DNA of 38,860 nt, taken from the NCBI GenBank assembly GCA_002495535.1, contig DAFX01000076.1, positions 2,477 to 41,336 on the forward strand, given 5' to 3'. This document shows positions 16,385-24,289 of the stretch, one piece after another. Below the pieces are notes generated by a model. It saw only the letters and a list, made by a program, of their open reading frames with translations. It was not told the DNA's origin and did no database searches. This DNA comes from Euryarchaeota archaeon UBA433. GTDB lineage: Archaea > Thermoplasmatota > Poseidoniia > Poseidoniales > Poseidoniaceae. Made by a program: the position numbers and the translations under genes. Each line of letters begins with the position of its first letter. Within the stretch, counting starts at the first letter, position 1.

Positions 16385-17869
16385 ATGGAGGCCCCGATCT
16401 TGCTGAATCCTGAGCGAAGAATGCTCAGCGTGATGCAACAACAGCCCTCGATGGAGTGGAGCCTTGAATCTCTTCTCAGTGCCTGCAATTGGACAGACCA
16501 AGCCGTCGCAGTTGGGGCTGGTCATGGGCTGACGAACCACGGTTACGTCACCACGACCGAAGACGTGACTCGCTCCGTGAATCTGGCCAAGGAAGGCATC
16601 AAAGCGAGTGACAATGGATTGCTTGAAATGCGTCTTTGGAATTGGATTAAAGCCGCAGATAAGGCAACAATGGCTAACCTTCAAGCCTCATTTGAACGGC
16701 ATGAAGCAGGGCCAGGTGTCGGCTTGCTCAAGCGGATTGGGGTACACCTCGTCGATGGAATATTCCTTGCAGACAATCCAGAACAGGTTGAGGGCATCAT
16801 TCAGCAACGTACAGCGTTCATTGAGTCGCTGCCACGCACAACTGAGGAACTGTCTTCAGAACTGCTGGACCACTTCAAATCTCGTCGTGGCCTCATTGAA
16901 ATCAGCGAAAGCACAACACGAACTTGGTCCATCACCGAGGCGGGATCTGCACTGGGGCAAGACCAACTGATCGAAAAGCAAGCCATTGCTGAGATTACGG
17001 CCGAACTTCTTCAATCGGATGCATGGAAAGACGCCGAATTCCGCGCCTTCGATGTGACCCTTGAATCGGCCACACCTCGAACTGGACGCAGCCATCCTAT
17101 GCAGGCGCTCATCGAAAGGGTCCGAGCTATTTTCTTGGAAATGGGCTTTTCCGAACTCGTCGACGATTACGTTCAGACCGCAGGTTGGAATATGGACGCC
17201 TTGTTCATCCCTCAGGACCATCCAGCTCGAGAGATGCAGGACACATTCTATCTTGATTCGCCAGCATCAATTCCCCTCCCTGAAGACCTCGTCAAAGCAT
17301 GGGGAGACATCCACGAGCACGGTGGTGAGACGGGTTCAGTTGGATGGGGTGGAGCGTTCTCAAAATCCACTTCCGAAAAGGGTCTGCTGCGCACACACAC
17401 AACCGTGAACACCATCCAATACCTTGCCCAGAACCCAAACGAGGCCTGCAGGGTGTTTTCAGTCGACCGAGTCTTCCGAAAGGAAGCAATTGACCGCACC
17501 CACTTGCCAGAATTCCACCAAATCGAGGGCATCATTATGGAGGAAGGTGCAAATCTACAGATGTTGGTGACAACCCTGAAAACGTTCTACGCCAAAATGG
17601 GCTATCCAGAAGTTCGTGTTCGGCCTGCTTACTTCCCTTACACCGAACCAAGCCTAGAGATTGAAGTCAAATGGCGAGGAAAATGGTTGGAATTGGGTGG
17701 AGCGGGTATCTTCAGACCAGAAGTCACTGAACCACTTGGCATCTCGACGCCGGTGTTGGCATGGGGCATGGGGCTCGAGCGATTGGCCATGCTGGTGCTC
17801 GGGCTCGATGATATTCGCCAATTGTATATTTCAGACTTAGAATGGCTTCGAAACCAGCCAATTCTCTGA
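16385..17869 (+). CDS. pheS: phenylalanyl-tRNA synthetase alpha subunit
   Basis: A 494-residue archaeal/eukaryotic-type PheS, which charges tRNA-Phe as an alpha2-beta2 enzyme with PheT. The N-terminal part (LLNPERRML, then winged-helix-like segments to about 200) is the archaeal form. The class II core follows: HPMQALIERVRAIFLEMGF (motif 1), VFRKEAIDRTHLPEFHQIEGI (motif 2, with the class signature FRxExxDxTHxPEFHQxE) and WGMGLERLAML (motif 3). YFPYTEPSLEIEV is the Phe pocket signature. The open frame extends to a TTG at 16355; the ATG at 16385 gives a better match to family starts. The beta-subunit gene pheT is not adjacent; a DEAD-box helicase gene follows instead. Confidence 0.95.
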   Translation: MEAPILLNPERRMLSVMQQQPSMEWSLESLLSACNWTDQAVAVGAGHGLTNHGYVTTTEDVTRSVNLAKEGIKASDNGLLEMRLWNWIKAADKATMANLQASFERHEAGPGVGLLKRIGVHLVDGIFLADNPEQVEGIIQQRTAFIESLPRTTEELSSELLDHFKSRRGLIEISESTTRTWSITEAGSALGQDQLIEKQAIAEITAELLQSDAWKDAEFRAFDVTLESATPRTGRSHPMQALIERVRAIFLEMGFSELVDDYVQTAGWNMDALFIPQDHPAREMQDTFYLDSPASIPLPEDLVKAWGDIHEHGGETGSVGWGGAFSKSTSEKGLLRTHTTVNTIQYLAQNPNEACRVFSVDRVFRKEAIDRTHLPEFHQIEGIIMEEGANLQMLVTTLKTFYAKMGYPEVRVRPAYFPYTEPSLEIEVKWRGKWLELGGAGIFRPEVTEPLGISTPVLAWGMGLERLAMLVLGLDDIRQLYISDLEWLRNQPIL

Positions 17870-18000
17870 CCTGGCTGAGGCCATCTGACCACCCAATGCA
17901 CTCCGGTTCGCGGTTTGAACCAACCCTGTTTTAGGGGAGATGCCGGGACCGCGACATGTTCAGATTGGACTGCACTTCATTGGTGCACCCCGCTCGTACA

Positions 18001-18006
18001 GGTGAT
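18001..18006 (+). promoter_or_regulatory. ribosome-binding site GGTGAT of helicase gene
   Basis: GGTGAT is complementary to the ATCACC end of archaeal 16S rRNA. Two ATG codons follow at 18008 and 18011; the second gives a workable spacing and is preferred as start. The same GGTGA precedes the citrate synthase and phosphodiesterase starts. Confidence 0.55.
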
Positions 18007-18010
18007 CATG

Positions 18011-19375
18011 ATGACTGATTTTCAAACTCTAGGCCTCTCTGCACCACTTCTACGTGCCGTCGAGGCGGAAGGCTACACGACACCCACGCCCGTTCAGGAA
18101 CAATCCATACCACCGCTCTTGGCAGGGCGTGATGTTCTCGGTGTAGCCCAAACGGGGACCGGGAAAACAGCCGCTTTCGCCTTACCTGTGCTCCAAATCA
18201 TGAGTCGGAATCGACCCCAAGGAAGAAGAAAAATCCGTGCACTAGTGCTTTCGCCCACACGGGAGTTGGCCGCTCAAATCGACGAGCGATTTTCAGCTTA
18301 CAGCGAGCATTTGGACATTCGTCACAAAGTCATCTTTGGCGGCGTCAATCAAAACCCACAGGTCCGAGCACTCGAAAGAGGGTTGGATATTCTCGTCGCC
18401 ACACCGGGCCGACTTTTGGATTTGATTAATCAAGGCCATATCGACATCACACATGTGGAGTTTTTCGTCCTCGATGAGGCGGATCGAATGCTCGACATGG
18501 GCTTTATTCACGACATTAAGAAGGTGCTAAAATTGCTGCCAAAGAAGCGGCAGAACTTACTCTTCAGTGCAACGATGCCTTCCTCAATTGCGAACCTTGC
18601 TGGTTCTTTTTTGAGCAATGCCATCAAGGTCGACATCACTCCAGAAGAGATCACAGTCGACCGAATCGATCAAAAAATCATGTTTTTGCGCAAAGCAGAC
18701 AAGCGCCGACTTCTGGTCAAAATCATCAAACAGGAACGGGTTGAATGTGGCATTGTGTTCACCAGAACCAAACACGGTGCTAACCGCCTTGTCAAGCAAC
18801 TCGACCAAAGTGGAATCTCAGCGGCTGCAATCCATGGCAATAAGAGCCAGGGTGCACGCACCAAAGCCCTCGCGGGGTTCAAGAATGGCAGTATCCCGAT
18901 TTTAGTGGCGACCGATATTGCAAGCAGAGGCATCGACGTTGATGGTGTGACGCACGTGTTCAATTACGATTTACCAAATGAACCGGAAAGCTATGTCCAT
19001 CGAATCGGGCGAACAGCCCGTGCAGGTAGAACTGGGGTTGCCTACGGGTTTTGTGACGACACGGAATCAGGTTACCTCGTCGGAATCCAGCAACTTATTG
19101 GAAAGGAAATCCCAGTGGATTCATCCCATGAATTTCATTTCATTGGGGCCATACCTAAGCCCGGCCAAAAAGCTGGCAAAGTCAAAGATCCAAATGCTCC
19201 CAAGAAAAAGCAACGCCAGCGAAACCGCTCCGGTGGAGGCGGCGGCCGAAACGGTGGAGGCGGTCGAGGGGGACGCAACCAGTCTCGTGGCGGTCAAAAC
19301 TCATCGAACCAGGGTCGAAACAACCGCTCTCGCCATCACGGCAACTCCCGTTCCCAGCGCCGTCGAGACAATTAA
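18011..19375 (+). CDS. DEAD-box RNA helicase, RhlE-like, with Gly/Arg-rich tail
   Basis: A 454-residue ATP-dependent RNA helicase. All motifs are present in order: Q motif (GYTTPTPVQEQSIP), I (AQTGTGKTAAF), Ia (PTRELAAQ), Ib (TPGRLLD), II (VLDEADRMLDMGF), III (SAT), IV region (GIVFTRTKHGANRLVKQL), V (ATDIASRGIDVDGVTHV) and VI (HRIGRTARAGRTG). The pattern is that of bacterial RhlE-type enzymes acting in ribosome assembly or RNA turnover. The last about 65 residues are basic and low complexity with repeated GGGG, RGG and NRS units, an RNA-binding tail like that of cold-adapted bacterial and eukaryotic helicases. The frame is open to 17915, but the strong GGTGAT supports the later start. Confidence 0.95.
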   Translation: MTDFQTLGLSAPLLRAVEAEGYTTPTPVQEQSIPPLLAGRDVLGVAQTGTGKTAAFALPVLQIMSRNRPQGRRKIRALVLSPTRELAAQIDERFSAYSEHLDIRHKVIFGGVNQNPQVRALERGLDILVATPGRLLDLINQGHIDITHVEFFVLDEADRMLDMGFIHDIKKVLKLLPKKRQNLLFSATMPSSIANLAGSFLSNAIKVDITPEEITVDRIDQKIMFLRKADKRRLLVKIIKQERVECGIVFTRTKHGANRLVKQLDQSGISAAAIHGNKSQGARTKALAGFKNGSIPILVATDIASRGIDVDGVTHVFNYDLPNEPESYVHRIGRTARAGRTGVAYGFCDDTESGYLVGIQQLIGKEIPVDSSHEFHFIGAIPKPGQKAGKVKDPNAPKKKQRQRNRSGGGGGRNGGGGRGGRNQSRGGQNSSNQGRNNRSRHHGNSRSQRRRDN

Positions 19376-19441
19376 CGTCCCCATATGGTCAACTCAGTGA
19401 CTCGGCAACCTCAAAAGATACGATTCCAACGAACACCCAAC

Positions 19442-19446
19442 GGAGG
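19442..19446 (+). promoter_or_regulatory. ribosome-binding site before TTG start
   Basis: GGAGG lies 7 bases before a TTG at 19454. Because no ATG is near except one 14 codons downstream, this strong site supports TTG as the start codon of the S15 hydrolase gene. Confidence 0.55.
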
Positions 19447-19453
19447 GTAGAAG

Positions 19454-21319
19454 TTGAGCGACAGTGAAGGAAGTTTGACCGAAGGAACCCGACGCATGAG
19501 GGAATTCAACCTCGTGTTGGGCTCAACCATTGCGGTCGCTCTCGTTTTCCTTTTCATCTCCGCACTCTTCGGCGAGGCAATCGTCGACCTTGTTGCTGAA
19601 GAGGACACCCAAAATGGAATTCGTGTCCCCGTTTGGGATCGTTCAAACTTGCCATACGAGACTTCAGGTGAGTTTGGAATTGCTTTGGAAACTGGTGAGT
19701 ACGAAATCTTGGCGACTGAAAATGAATGGAACTCAACGCATCATTTCGTAGAGTACACCCTACCGATTGAAGAAGGAGGGGCTGCACCAAACGCAAAGAT
19801 TAGCCTCGCAGTGTGGCGACCAAATGTTCCTGAAGGCGTCAAGGTTCCAGTTATTGCTGAATTCGGTCCTTATTTCCAGGAAGCGAGCGTCGAAACACCA
19901 AGCATCGAAGTACCCGGCACATGGCTTGGCCAGATGATCATCGACCAAATCCTGCCACACGGATTCGCATTTGCTCAAGTTTCAGTAGCGGGCACTGGGC
20001 GTTCGAACCACTGCATGGACCTGATGGGGAATGCCGAGCAACTCGGCAACGATGCTGCTGTACGATGGTTTGGTGAACAAGAATGGTCCAACGGAGCAGT
20101 TGGCATGATTGGAAAATCTTACGATGGGAGCACACCATGGCAAGCCGCCATGTTTGGTGCGGAACACGATTACCTCAAGACCATCGTTCCAATCTCTGGC
20201 TTGATTGGCGTGAAGGAATTGATGTGGAGAAACGGCTCGGCAGAAGCACGCGCACCGATCATGCACAACGGGGTTTACGGATCATACGGAATTGATGGCG
20301 ACGAGGAAGACTACCAAAACCTCTGTCCTGATTACCTCATCGGGCCCGGCACAGGTGTTTCCGCCTACCTTTTGGGTTCAGAAGTTGCCGGAGACTATTG
20401 GGCTGAGCGCTACTTCTTGGACCGAGTGTTAGAGAACTATCAGGGAAGCGTGTACCTCATCCAAGGCATGCACGATTGGAACGTCGACCCGCACATGGCG
20501 GTTCCAACCATCAACGCTCTCAAAGACGCCGGTATCGACGCCAAGGGCTTGTTTGGCCAATGGGATCACGATTATCCAGACCGTCCACAGCAGCTGTTCG
20601 ACCGCTCTGACATGGGCGGGCGAGGCGGGGAGGCTTTCCCTGAAATGGTCCGAATGGATTGGATGCAAGACTTGCTTGAATGGTTTGATTTCTATCTGAG
20701 GGGAGAGGGCGAACAGCCTGGCCTCTATGTTGAAATCCAAGCCAATCAGGGCTCTTGGCGACTTGAAGACCGCTATCCACCCGAAGACATCAGCGTGGTC
20801 AGTATGGACCTCGGCGGTATGCTCACGAGCACAGGCGGGGGAATGAGTGTGTTGCCGGATGCCAACACGGGCCCAGTTTGGGAATCAGAACCGCTCAACA
20901 ATACAATGTACATTGCAGGCACACCCCGTTTGCATGTCGATGTCACCACAGCGACCCTTGGTGGACAATTGTACGCCCTGCTGGAAGACTGTGACGCCAA
21001 TGATGAGTGCATTCACATTGGTCACGCCATCATGGATCTGCGCTATCACGCAGGTGGCGATGAGATTCAAACTTGGACACCCCTCATCCAGACCATCAAT
21101 GCGAAGATGGAATTCATGCCACTCGATGCTGAAATTGAAGAAGGTCACCGATTCCGATTGAGCCTCCTTTCAACCGGCGAGGATTACCTCCCAGCAAGCA
21201 CGTCTTCAGTGGTCTTCATCCAAGAGGGTGAAGGCTCAACCCTGCAATTGGACACCTTCGCTCCAGAAGACCGCCGCTACTTCACACCGCCCGTTTGCAC
21301 CCACGAGTTGTGCGCATGA
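19454..21319 (+). CDS. membrane-anchored X-Pro dipeptidyl-peptidase S15/CocE-family hydrolase
   Basis: A 621-residue protein. One transmembrane helix at about residues 19-39 anchors it with the large domain outside. The alpha/beta-hydrolase core has GKSYDGSTPW (nucleophile S222, the GxSYxG motif of PepX and cocaine esterase), GMHDWNVDP (acid D341) and GQWDHDYPD (H372). The C-terminal part (from about 440) is beta-rich, as in the jelly-roll domain of the CocE/NonD group (RLHVDVTTATLGGQLYALL...). Family members cleave X-Pro dipeptides or esters and amides; substrate unknown, but anchoring outside the cell suggests use of environmental peptides or esters. The start is a TTG with GGAGG seven bases ahead. 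Two extra Cys pairs (DCDANDEC and PPVCTHELC) are present. Confidence 0.88.
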   Translation: MSDSEGSLTEGTRRMREFNLVLGSTIAVALVFLFISALFGEAIVDLVAEEDTQNGIRVPVWDRSNLPYETSGEFGIALETGEYEILATENEWNSTHHFVEYTLPIEEGGAAPNAKISLAVWRPNVPEGVKVPVIAEFGPYFQEASVETPSIEVPGTWLGQMIIDQILPHGFAFAQVSVAGTGRSNHCMDLMGNAEQLGNDAAVRWFGEQEWSNGAVGMIGKSYDGSTPWQAAMFGAEHDYLKTIVPISGLIGVKELMWRNGSAEARAPIMHNGVYGSYGIDGDEEDYQNLCPDYLIGPGTGVSAYLLGSEVAGDYWAERYFLDRVLENYQGSVYLIQGMHDWNVDPHMAVPTINALKDAGIDAKGLFGQWDHDYPDRPQQLFDRSDMGGRGGEAFPEMVRMDWMQDLLEWFDFYLRGEGEQPGLYVEIQANQGSWRLEDRYPPEDISVVSMDLGGMLTSTGGGMSVLPDANTGPVWESEPLNNTMYIAGTPRLHVDVTTATLGGQLYALLEDCDANDECIHIGHAIMDLRYHAGGDEIQTWTPLIQTINAKMEFMPLDAEIEEGHRFRLSLLSTGEDYLPASTSSVVFIQEGEGSTLQLDTFAPEDRRYFTPPVCTHELCA

Positions 21320-21408
21320 TTCCAATCGATGTGTGGATCAACGATGCCTATTTGACCTACGAAGCAACTCCTCCTGCATCGTATCTTGGCTGGCCATATA
21401 TGGCATAG
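21316..21408 (+). CDS. possible 30-residue ORF coupled to the hydrolase gene
   Basis: An ATG overlaps the stop of the hydrolase gene in an ATGA arrangement and opens a 30-codon frame (MIPIDVWINDAYLTYEATPP...) ending at TAG. It could be a real short peptide, the remnant of a longer gene, or chance. The rest of the 187-base gap to the next gene holds nothing I can assign. No family was recognised. Confidence 0.2.
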   Translation: MIPIDVWINDAYLTYEATPPASYLGWPYMA

Positions 21409-21506
21409 ATTTCCGTTGCAGCAGCAATCAATACGCTTACTACCTCGAAACACGATAAGCGCCGCAGTATTTTCAGCGATTCCATCAATGAAGCCGAATA
21501 TGTTCA

Positions 21507-22463
21507 TCAAAATTCTTCGTTTGTAAAATCACTTAAGAAATCCCAAATCAGTTGATAGGTATCCGTACCATCGACTTCATCAGGCCATGTATGTTCTTGA
21601 AATTCTAAACCATAATGCTCAATTCGAGTATCACCAAGACATCCAATGTGCGTAATGTGTTCAAGAGTAAAATCTTCAACGACATCATTTGATGCACAGT
21701 TTGCACGAGCAGCCCATGAATCAATCATTCCGGGAACATTGCTCATCGTTCCGACACCAGTATGCTCTCCATCTTTCCAATCCCAATCATCGTCATAATC
21801 GATGATGTAGTCCAATTTTCCGTGAATGTGCATCACTGCCATATTACCTTCGAGATTACATGTTTCAGGTACAACGGGCATAGTTCCAGCAAATGAAGCA
21901 ACTGCCGCGAATCTATGGTTTAATTGACACGCGATTTCATACGTATACATGGAACCCAAAGAGTATCCGATGCCGTAAAGGCGATCTTCATCAATGCAAT
22001 AAGCAGTCGATAATTCATCAACAATTGCTTCTGTAAAATCATTATCAGTACGGGAAGTTGCTGCAGTATTGAGGAACCACTCCCCTTCTTCGGCCGTTCG
22101 GCCCTCTTCAGCAATAGCATATGCCATAATGAATTTCTCTTCCTCAGCCAATTCATCAAACTCATTTTGTTGCTGGAAGTCTTCTGTGGAACCTCCACCA
22201 CCATGGAAGGCGATGATGAGTGCTAACTTGACGCCCGCATCCGAACTTGGAGCAGATAATCTGAACAACCTTTCTTGACCGTTCACCATTACAGACATCG
22301 TTGATTGCATCACAGATTCAGATCCTCGTGTGCAGGGGTTCTCTATCGGATCAAGTTCTCCAATCAATTCCACTTGCTCAGGCATGTCGGTTCCCAAACA
22401 TCCAGAAAGAGGAGTGAGAAGCATGATGAACACGACTTGAAGTGTAAAGAATCGTTTGTCCAT
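21507..22463 (-). CDS. secreted lipoprotein esterase, PHB-depolymerase/LpqC-like
   Basis: A 318-residue protein. The N-terminus MDKRFFTLQVVFIMLL followed by L-S-G-C (C22) is a lipoprotein signal with lipobox. The alpha/beta-hydrolase core resembles the COG3509 (LpqC, poly-3-hydroxybutyrate depolymerase, feruloyl esterase) group: AFHGGGGSTEDF (oxyanion loop, about 86-97), GIGYSLGSMYTYEIAC (nucleophile S168), HGKLDYIIDY (D218) and EHTWPDE (H291). Members cleave polyesters or esterified sugars outside the cell. The frame is open to 22550, but the signal peptide and an A/T box 25 nt upstream favour the ATG at 22463 as a leaderless start; an ATG at 22475 is the alternative. The gene is more A/T-rich than its neighbours, which may mean recent acquisition. 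Confidence 0.85.
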   Translation of the reverse strand: MDKRFFTLQVVFIMLLTPLSGCLGTDMPEQVELIGELDPIENPCTRGSESVMQSTMSVMVNGQERLFRLSAPSSDAGVKLALIIAFHGGGGSTEDFQQQNEFDELAEEEKFIMAYAIAEEGRTAEEGEWFLNTAATSRTDNDFTEAIVDELSTAYCIDEDRLYGIGYSLGSMYTYEIACQLNHRFAAVASFAGTMPVVPETCNLEGNMAVMHIHGKLDYIIDYDDDWDWKDGEHTGVGTMSNVPGMIDSWAARANCASNDVVEDFTLEHITHIGCLGDTRIEHYGLEFQEHTWPDEVDGTDTYQLIWDFLSDFTNEEF

Positions 22464-22483
22464 GTGATTTCTCATTTGCACGG

Positions 22484-22491
22484 GTTTTAAC
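22484..22491 (-). promoter_or_regulatory. TATA-like box for lipoprotein esterase gene
   Basis: GTTAAAAC on the minus strand is centred about 25 nt before the ATG at 22463, the spacing of a leaderless archaeal promoter. Confidence 0.45.
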
Positions 22492-22599
22492 AATGTGACG
22501 CCTACTTGCTTTTGAAAATAAATTGAGCTCTTTGGTTTGATATTTCCCAATCCTTATGCGTCCAAACCTTACGGGGTTCAGACTCTTTGAGCAGGGAAA

Positions 22600-22672
22600 T
22601 GGACGTTGTGGGATTTGAACCCACGACATCTTGGTTGCAAACCAAGCACTCTTCCAACTGAGCTAAACGCCC
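22600..22672 (-). tRNA. tRNA-Ala (anticodon TGC)
   Basis: On the minus strand the 73-nt gene starts GGGCGTT, then TA and D-arm GCTCAGTTGGAAGAGTGC; anticodon stem CTTGG/CCAAG encloses TTTGCAA (anticodon TGC, reads GCA); the T arm reads GTGGG-TTCAAAT-CCCAC and the gene ends AACGTCC with discriminator A. The acceptor stem pairs fully with one G-T pair. No CCA is encoded and no intron is seen. Confidence 0.95.
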
Positions 22673-22733
22673 CTGTAAACGGTCGGTTGGGCCAATCCTT
22701 TTTGAGTCTTCACCTCAAAAAGCAATGAAGGCT

Positions 22734-24041
22734 TCAAGCATCGACAAGATCGATGGTGGCATCTCGGTCAGGGCCTACACCAACGCTGGTGCATGGGACG
22801 CCGACAAGGGCTTCGATTTTCTTGATGTAAAGTTGAGCAGAAGTGGGCAGTGCGCCAAAACCGACTTTGTCGTTATTGGCCTTCTTGGCTAGCCCAAGCC
22901 ATTCTTCAAGCGAATGGCCGGGGAAACCTGGCATGGTGATGTAGATCGGTTTGCATCGTGCCAAAGCTGTTGCGCTTGCAGGCATTTCCAGGATTTCTTT
23001 TCCATCCAACTCGTAAGCAACACAAATTTTCAATTCTTCGAGTCCACCAAGCACATCGAGCTTCGTGAGAGCGAGCCCTGTGAATCCATTCACTCGCTGA
23101 GCGTGACGCATGACCACTGCATCGAACCAGCCACAGCGACGCTTCCGACCGGTTGTTGTGCCAAACTCATGGCCGACAGTACCGAGGTGGTCGCCGACTT
23201 CATCTTCCAACTCCGTGGGCATAGAACCGTGGCCAACACGGGTGATGTAGGCTTTCGTGATGCCGATGACCTCATCCACATGACCGGGGTGAATACCGGC
23301 TCCGTGACCGGCGTTGCCACGTGAAGTGACCGACGAAGTAACAAACGGGAAGGTCCCCTGGTCGATGTCGAGCAGGCACCCTTGTGCACCTTCGAGGATG
23401 ACATGTTCATCGAGTTTCAACGCATTGTCAAGCATGAGGCCGGTGTTTGCAATCGAGGTTGAATATGCCTGGTGAATCCAAGCAATGTCTGCCGTAAGTT
23501 TTGCCTCTGTGATTCGGTCTTCGCATCCCGCAGCGCTCAAACTAGCGTTCATTCGCTGCACTGTGGATTGAACCCAGGCCTCATCCCCATCGACTTCAGC
23601 AAGGTCCCCGAAACGAAGTCCTATTCTGTTGATTTTATCAGCATACGTAGGGCCAATACCACGCCCAGTTGTGCCGATTTTTTTGTCTTGGCCGTCAAGA
23701 ATACAATGGTAGGGCAAGATGATGTGCGCTCGCTCACTGATGAACAAACGCTCACCACGAGGATCTTCACCGGTGGACTTCTTCCAACCGACCAACTCTG
23801 TATCGAGCACCCAAGGATCGATAACCATGCCATCTCCTAGGACCAGATTGCATTCCTTTCGAGTAATACCAGATGGCAGCAGGTGGAATTTGAGCACTTG
23901 ATCGCCAAGAACAACCGTGTGCCCGGCATTGTTGCCGCCTTGGAAGCGAACAACCCATGTTGCCTGTTCAGCAATGCGGTCAACCAACTTCCCTTTTCCT
24001 TCATCTCCCCATTGTGCACCAAGAACGACGGTTGCTGGCAT
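22734..24041 (-). CDS. purA: adenylosuccinate synthetase
   Basis: A 435-residue enzyme joining IMP and aspartate with GTP to form adenylosuccinate, the first committed step to AMP. Signatures: LGAQWGDEGKGKLVD (P-loop and catalytic D13/E14 region), QGGNNAGHTVV, LPSGI, GTTGRGIGPTYADKINRIGLR, LEGAQGCLLDIDQGTFPFVTSS, KAYITRVGHGSMPTEL, GTTTGRKRRCGWFDAVVMRHA, LTKLDVL and the C-terminal GVGPDRDATI. It is full length. The ATG at 24041 has a GAGGAGA ribosome-binding site, and a likely TATA box (TGTAAAATC) lies at 24093-24101 on the minus strand. It is divergent from the TFB gene. Confidence 0.97.
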   Translation of the reverse strand: MPATVVLGAQWGDEGKGKLVDRIAEQATWVVRFQGGNNAGHTVVLGDQVLKFHLLPSGITRKECNLVLGDGMVIDPWVLDTELVGWKKSTGEDPRGERLFISERAHIILPYHCILDGQDKKIGTTGRGIGPTYADKINRIGLRFGDLAEVDGDEAWVQSTVQRMNASLSAAGCEDRITEAKLTADIAWIHQAYSTSIANTGLMLDNALKLDEHVILEGAQGCLLDIDQGTFPFVTSSVTSRGNAGHGAGIHPGHVDEVIGITKAYITRVGHGSMPTELEDEVGDHLGTVGHEFGTTTGRKRRCGWFDAVVMRHAQRVNGFTGLALTKLDVLGGLEELKICVAYELDGKEILEMPASATALARCKPIYITMPGFPGHSLEEWLGLAKKANNDKVGFGALPTSAQLYIKKIEALVGVPCTSVGVGPDRDATIDLVDA

Positions 24042-24138
24042 GACTTCTCCTCGCTCAAGTGGGACCGCGTACCGTCTTTGAACTCTTGCTTGATTTTACA
24101 ACCCTAGCCCAGGCCGAAAGCGATTCCTCAAACAACAC

Positions 24139-24146
24139 TTTATATT
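24139..24146 (+). promoter_or_regulatory. TATA-like box for TFB gene
   Basis: TTTATATT is the strongest A/T box in the 248-base gap between purA and TFB. It predicts a start near 24168 and a leader of about 120 nt, long for an archaeal message. A weaker TTTCAAATAG at 24245-24254 could drive a shorter transcript. Confidence 0.45.
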
Positions 24147-24259
24147 CGAATCGATGTCATTCCTGTTTACTTAGAGAGAACCCCACACACACCGTCTATC
24201 CTACGAGGAGTCACGCATTAACCGCAACGACATCCCATACAGGGTTTCAAATAGAAAGG

Positions 24260-24288
24260 TTCTCAACTACTGAACTAGGAGTTGAGAA
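24260..24288 (+). promoter_or_regulatory. inverted repeat abutting the TFB start codon
   Basis: TTCTCAACT (24260-24268) and AGTTGAGAA (24280-24288) are perfect 9-bp arms around an 11-nt spacer; the ATG follows one base later. The ribosome-binding site AGGAG (24277-24281) lies at the edge of the loop and right arm, so an RNA hairpin would partly hide it. It may instead be a DNA operator, for instance for autoregulation by TFB level. Confidence 0.55.
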
Positions 24289-24289
24289 G

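Noticed and set aside
19200..19375. G-rich low-complexity DNA at the end of the helicase gene
   Set aside because: It encodes the Gly/Arg-rich RNA-binding tail, a known kind of helicase tail, not a repeat element.
21277..21510. 77-codon minus-strand frame in the gap after the S15 hydrolase
   Set aside because: It overlaps the hydrolase 3' end, has Cys-rich random composition and no recognisable pattern.
24059..24289. 77-codon upstream extension of the TFB frame
   Set aside because: It contains the TATA box, leader and hairpin, and its protein does not look like TFB.
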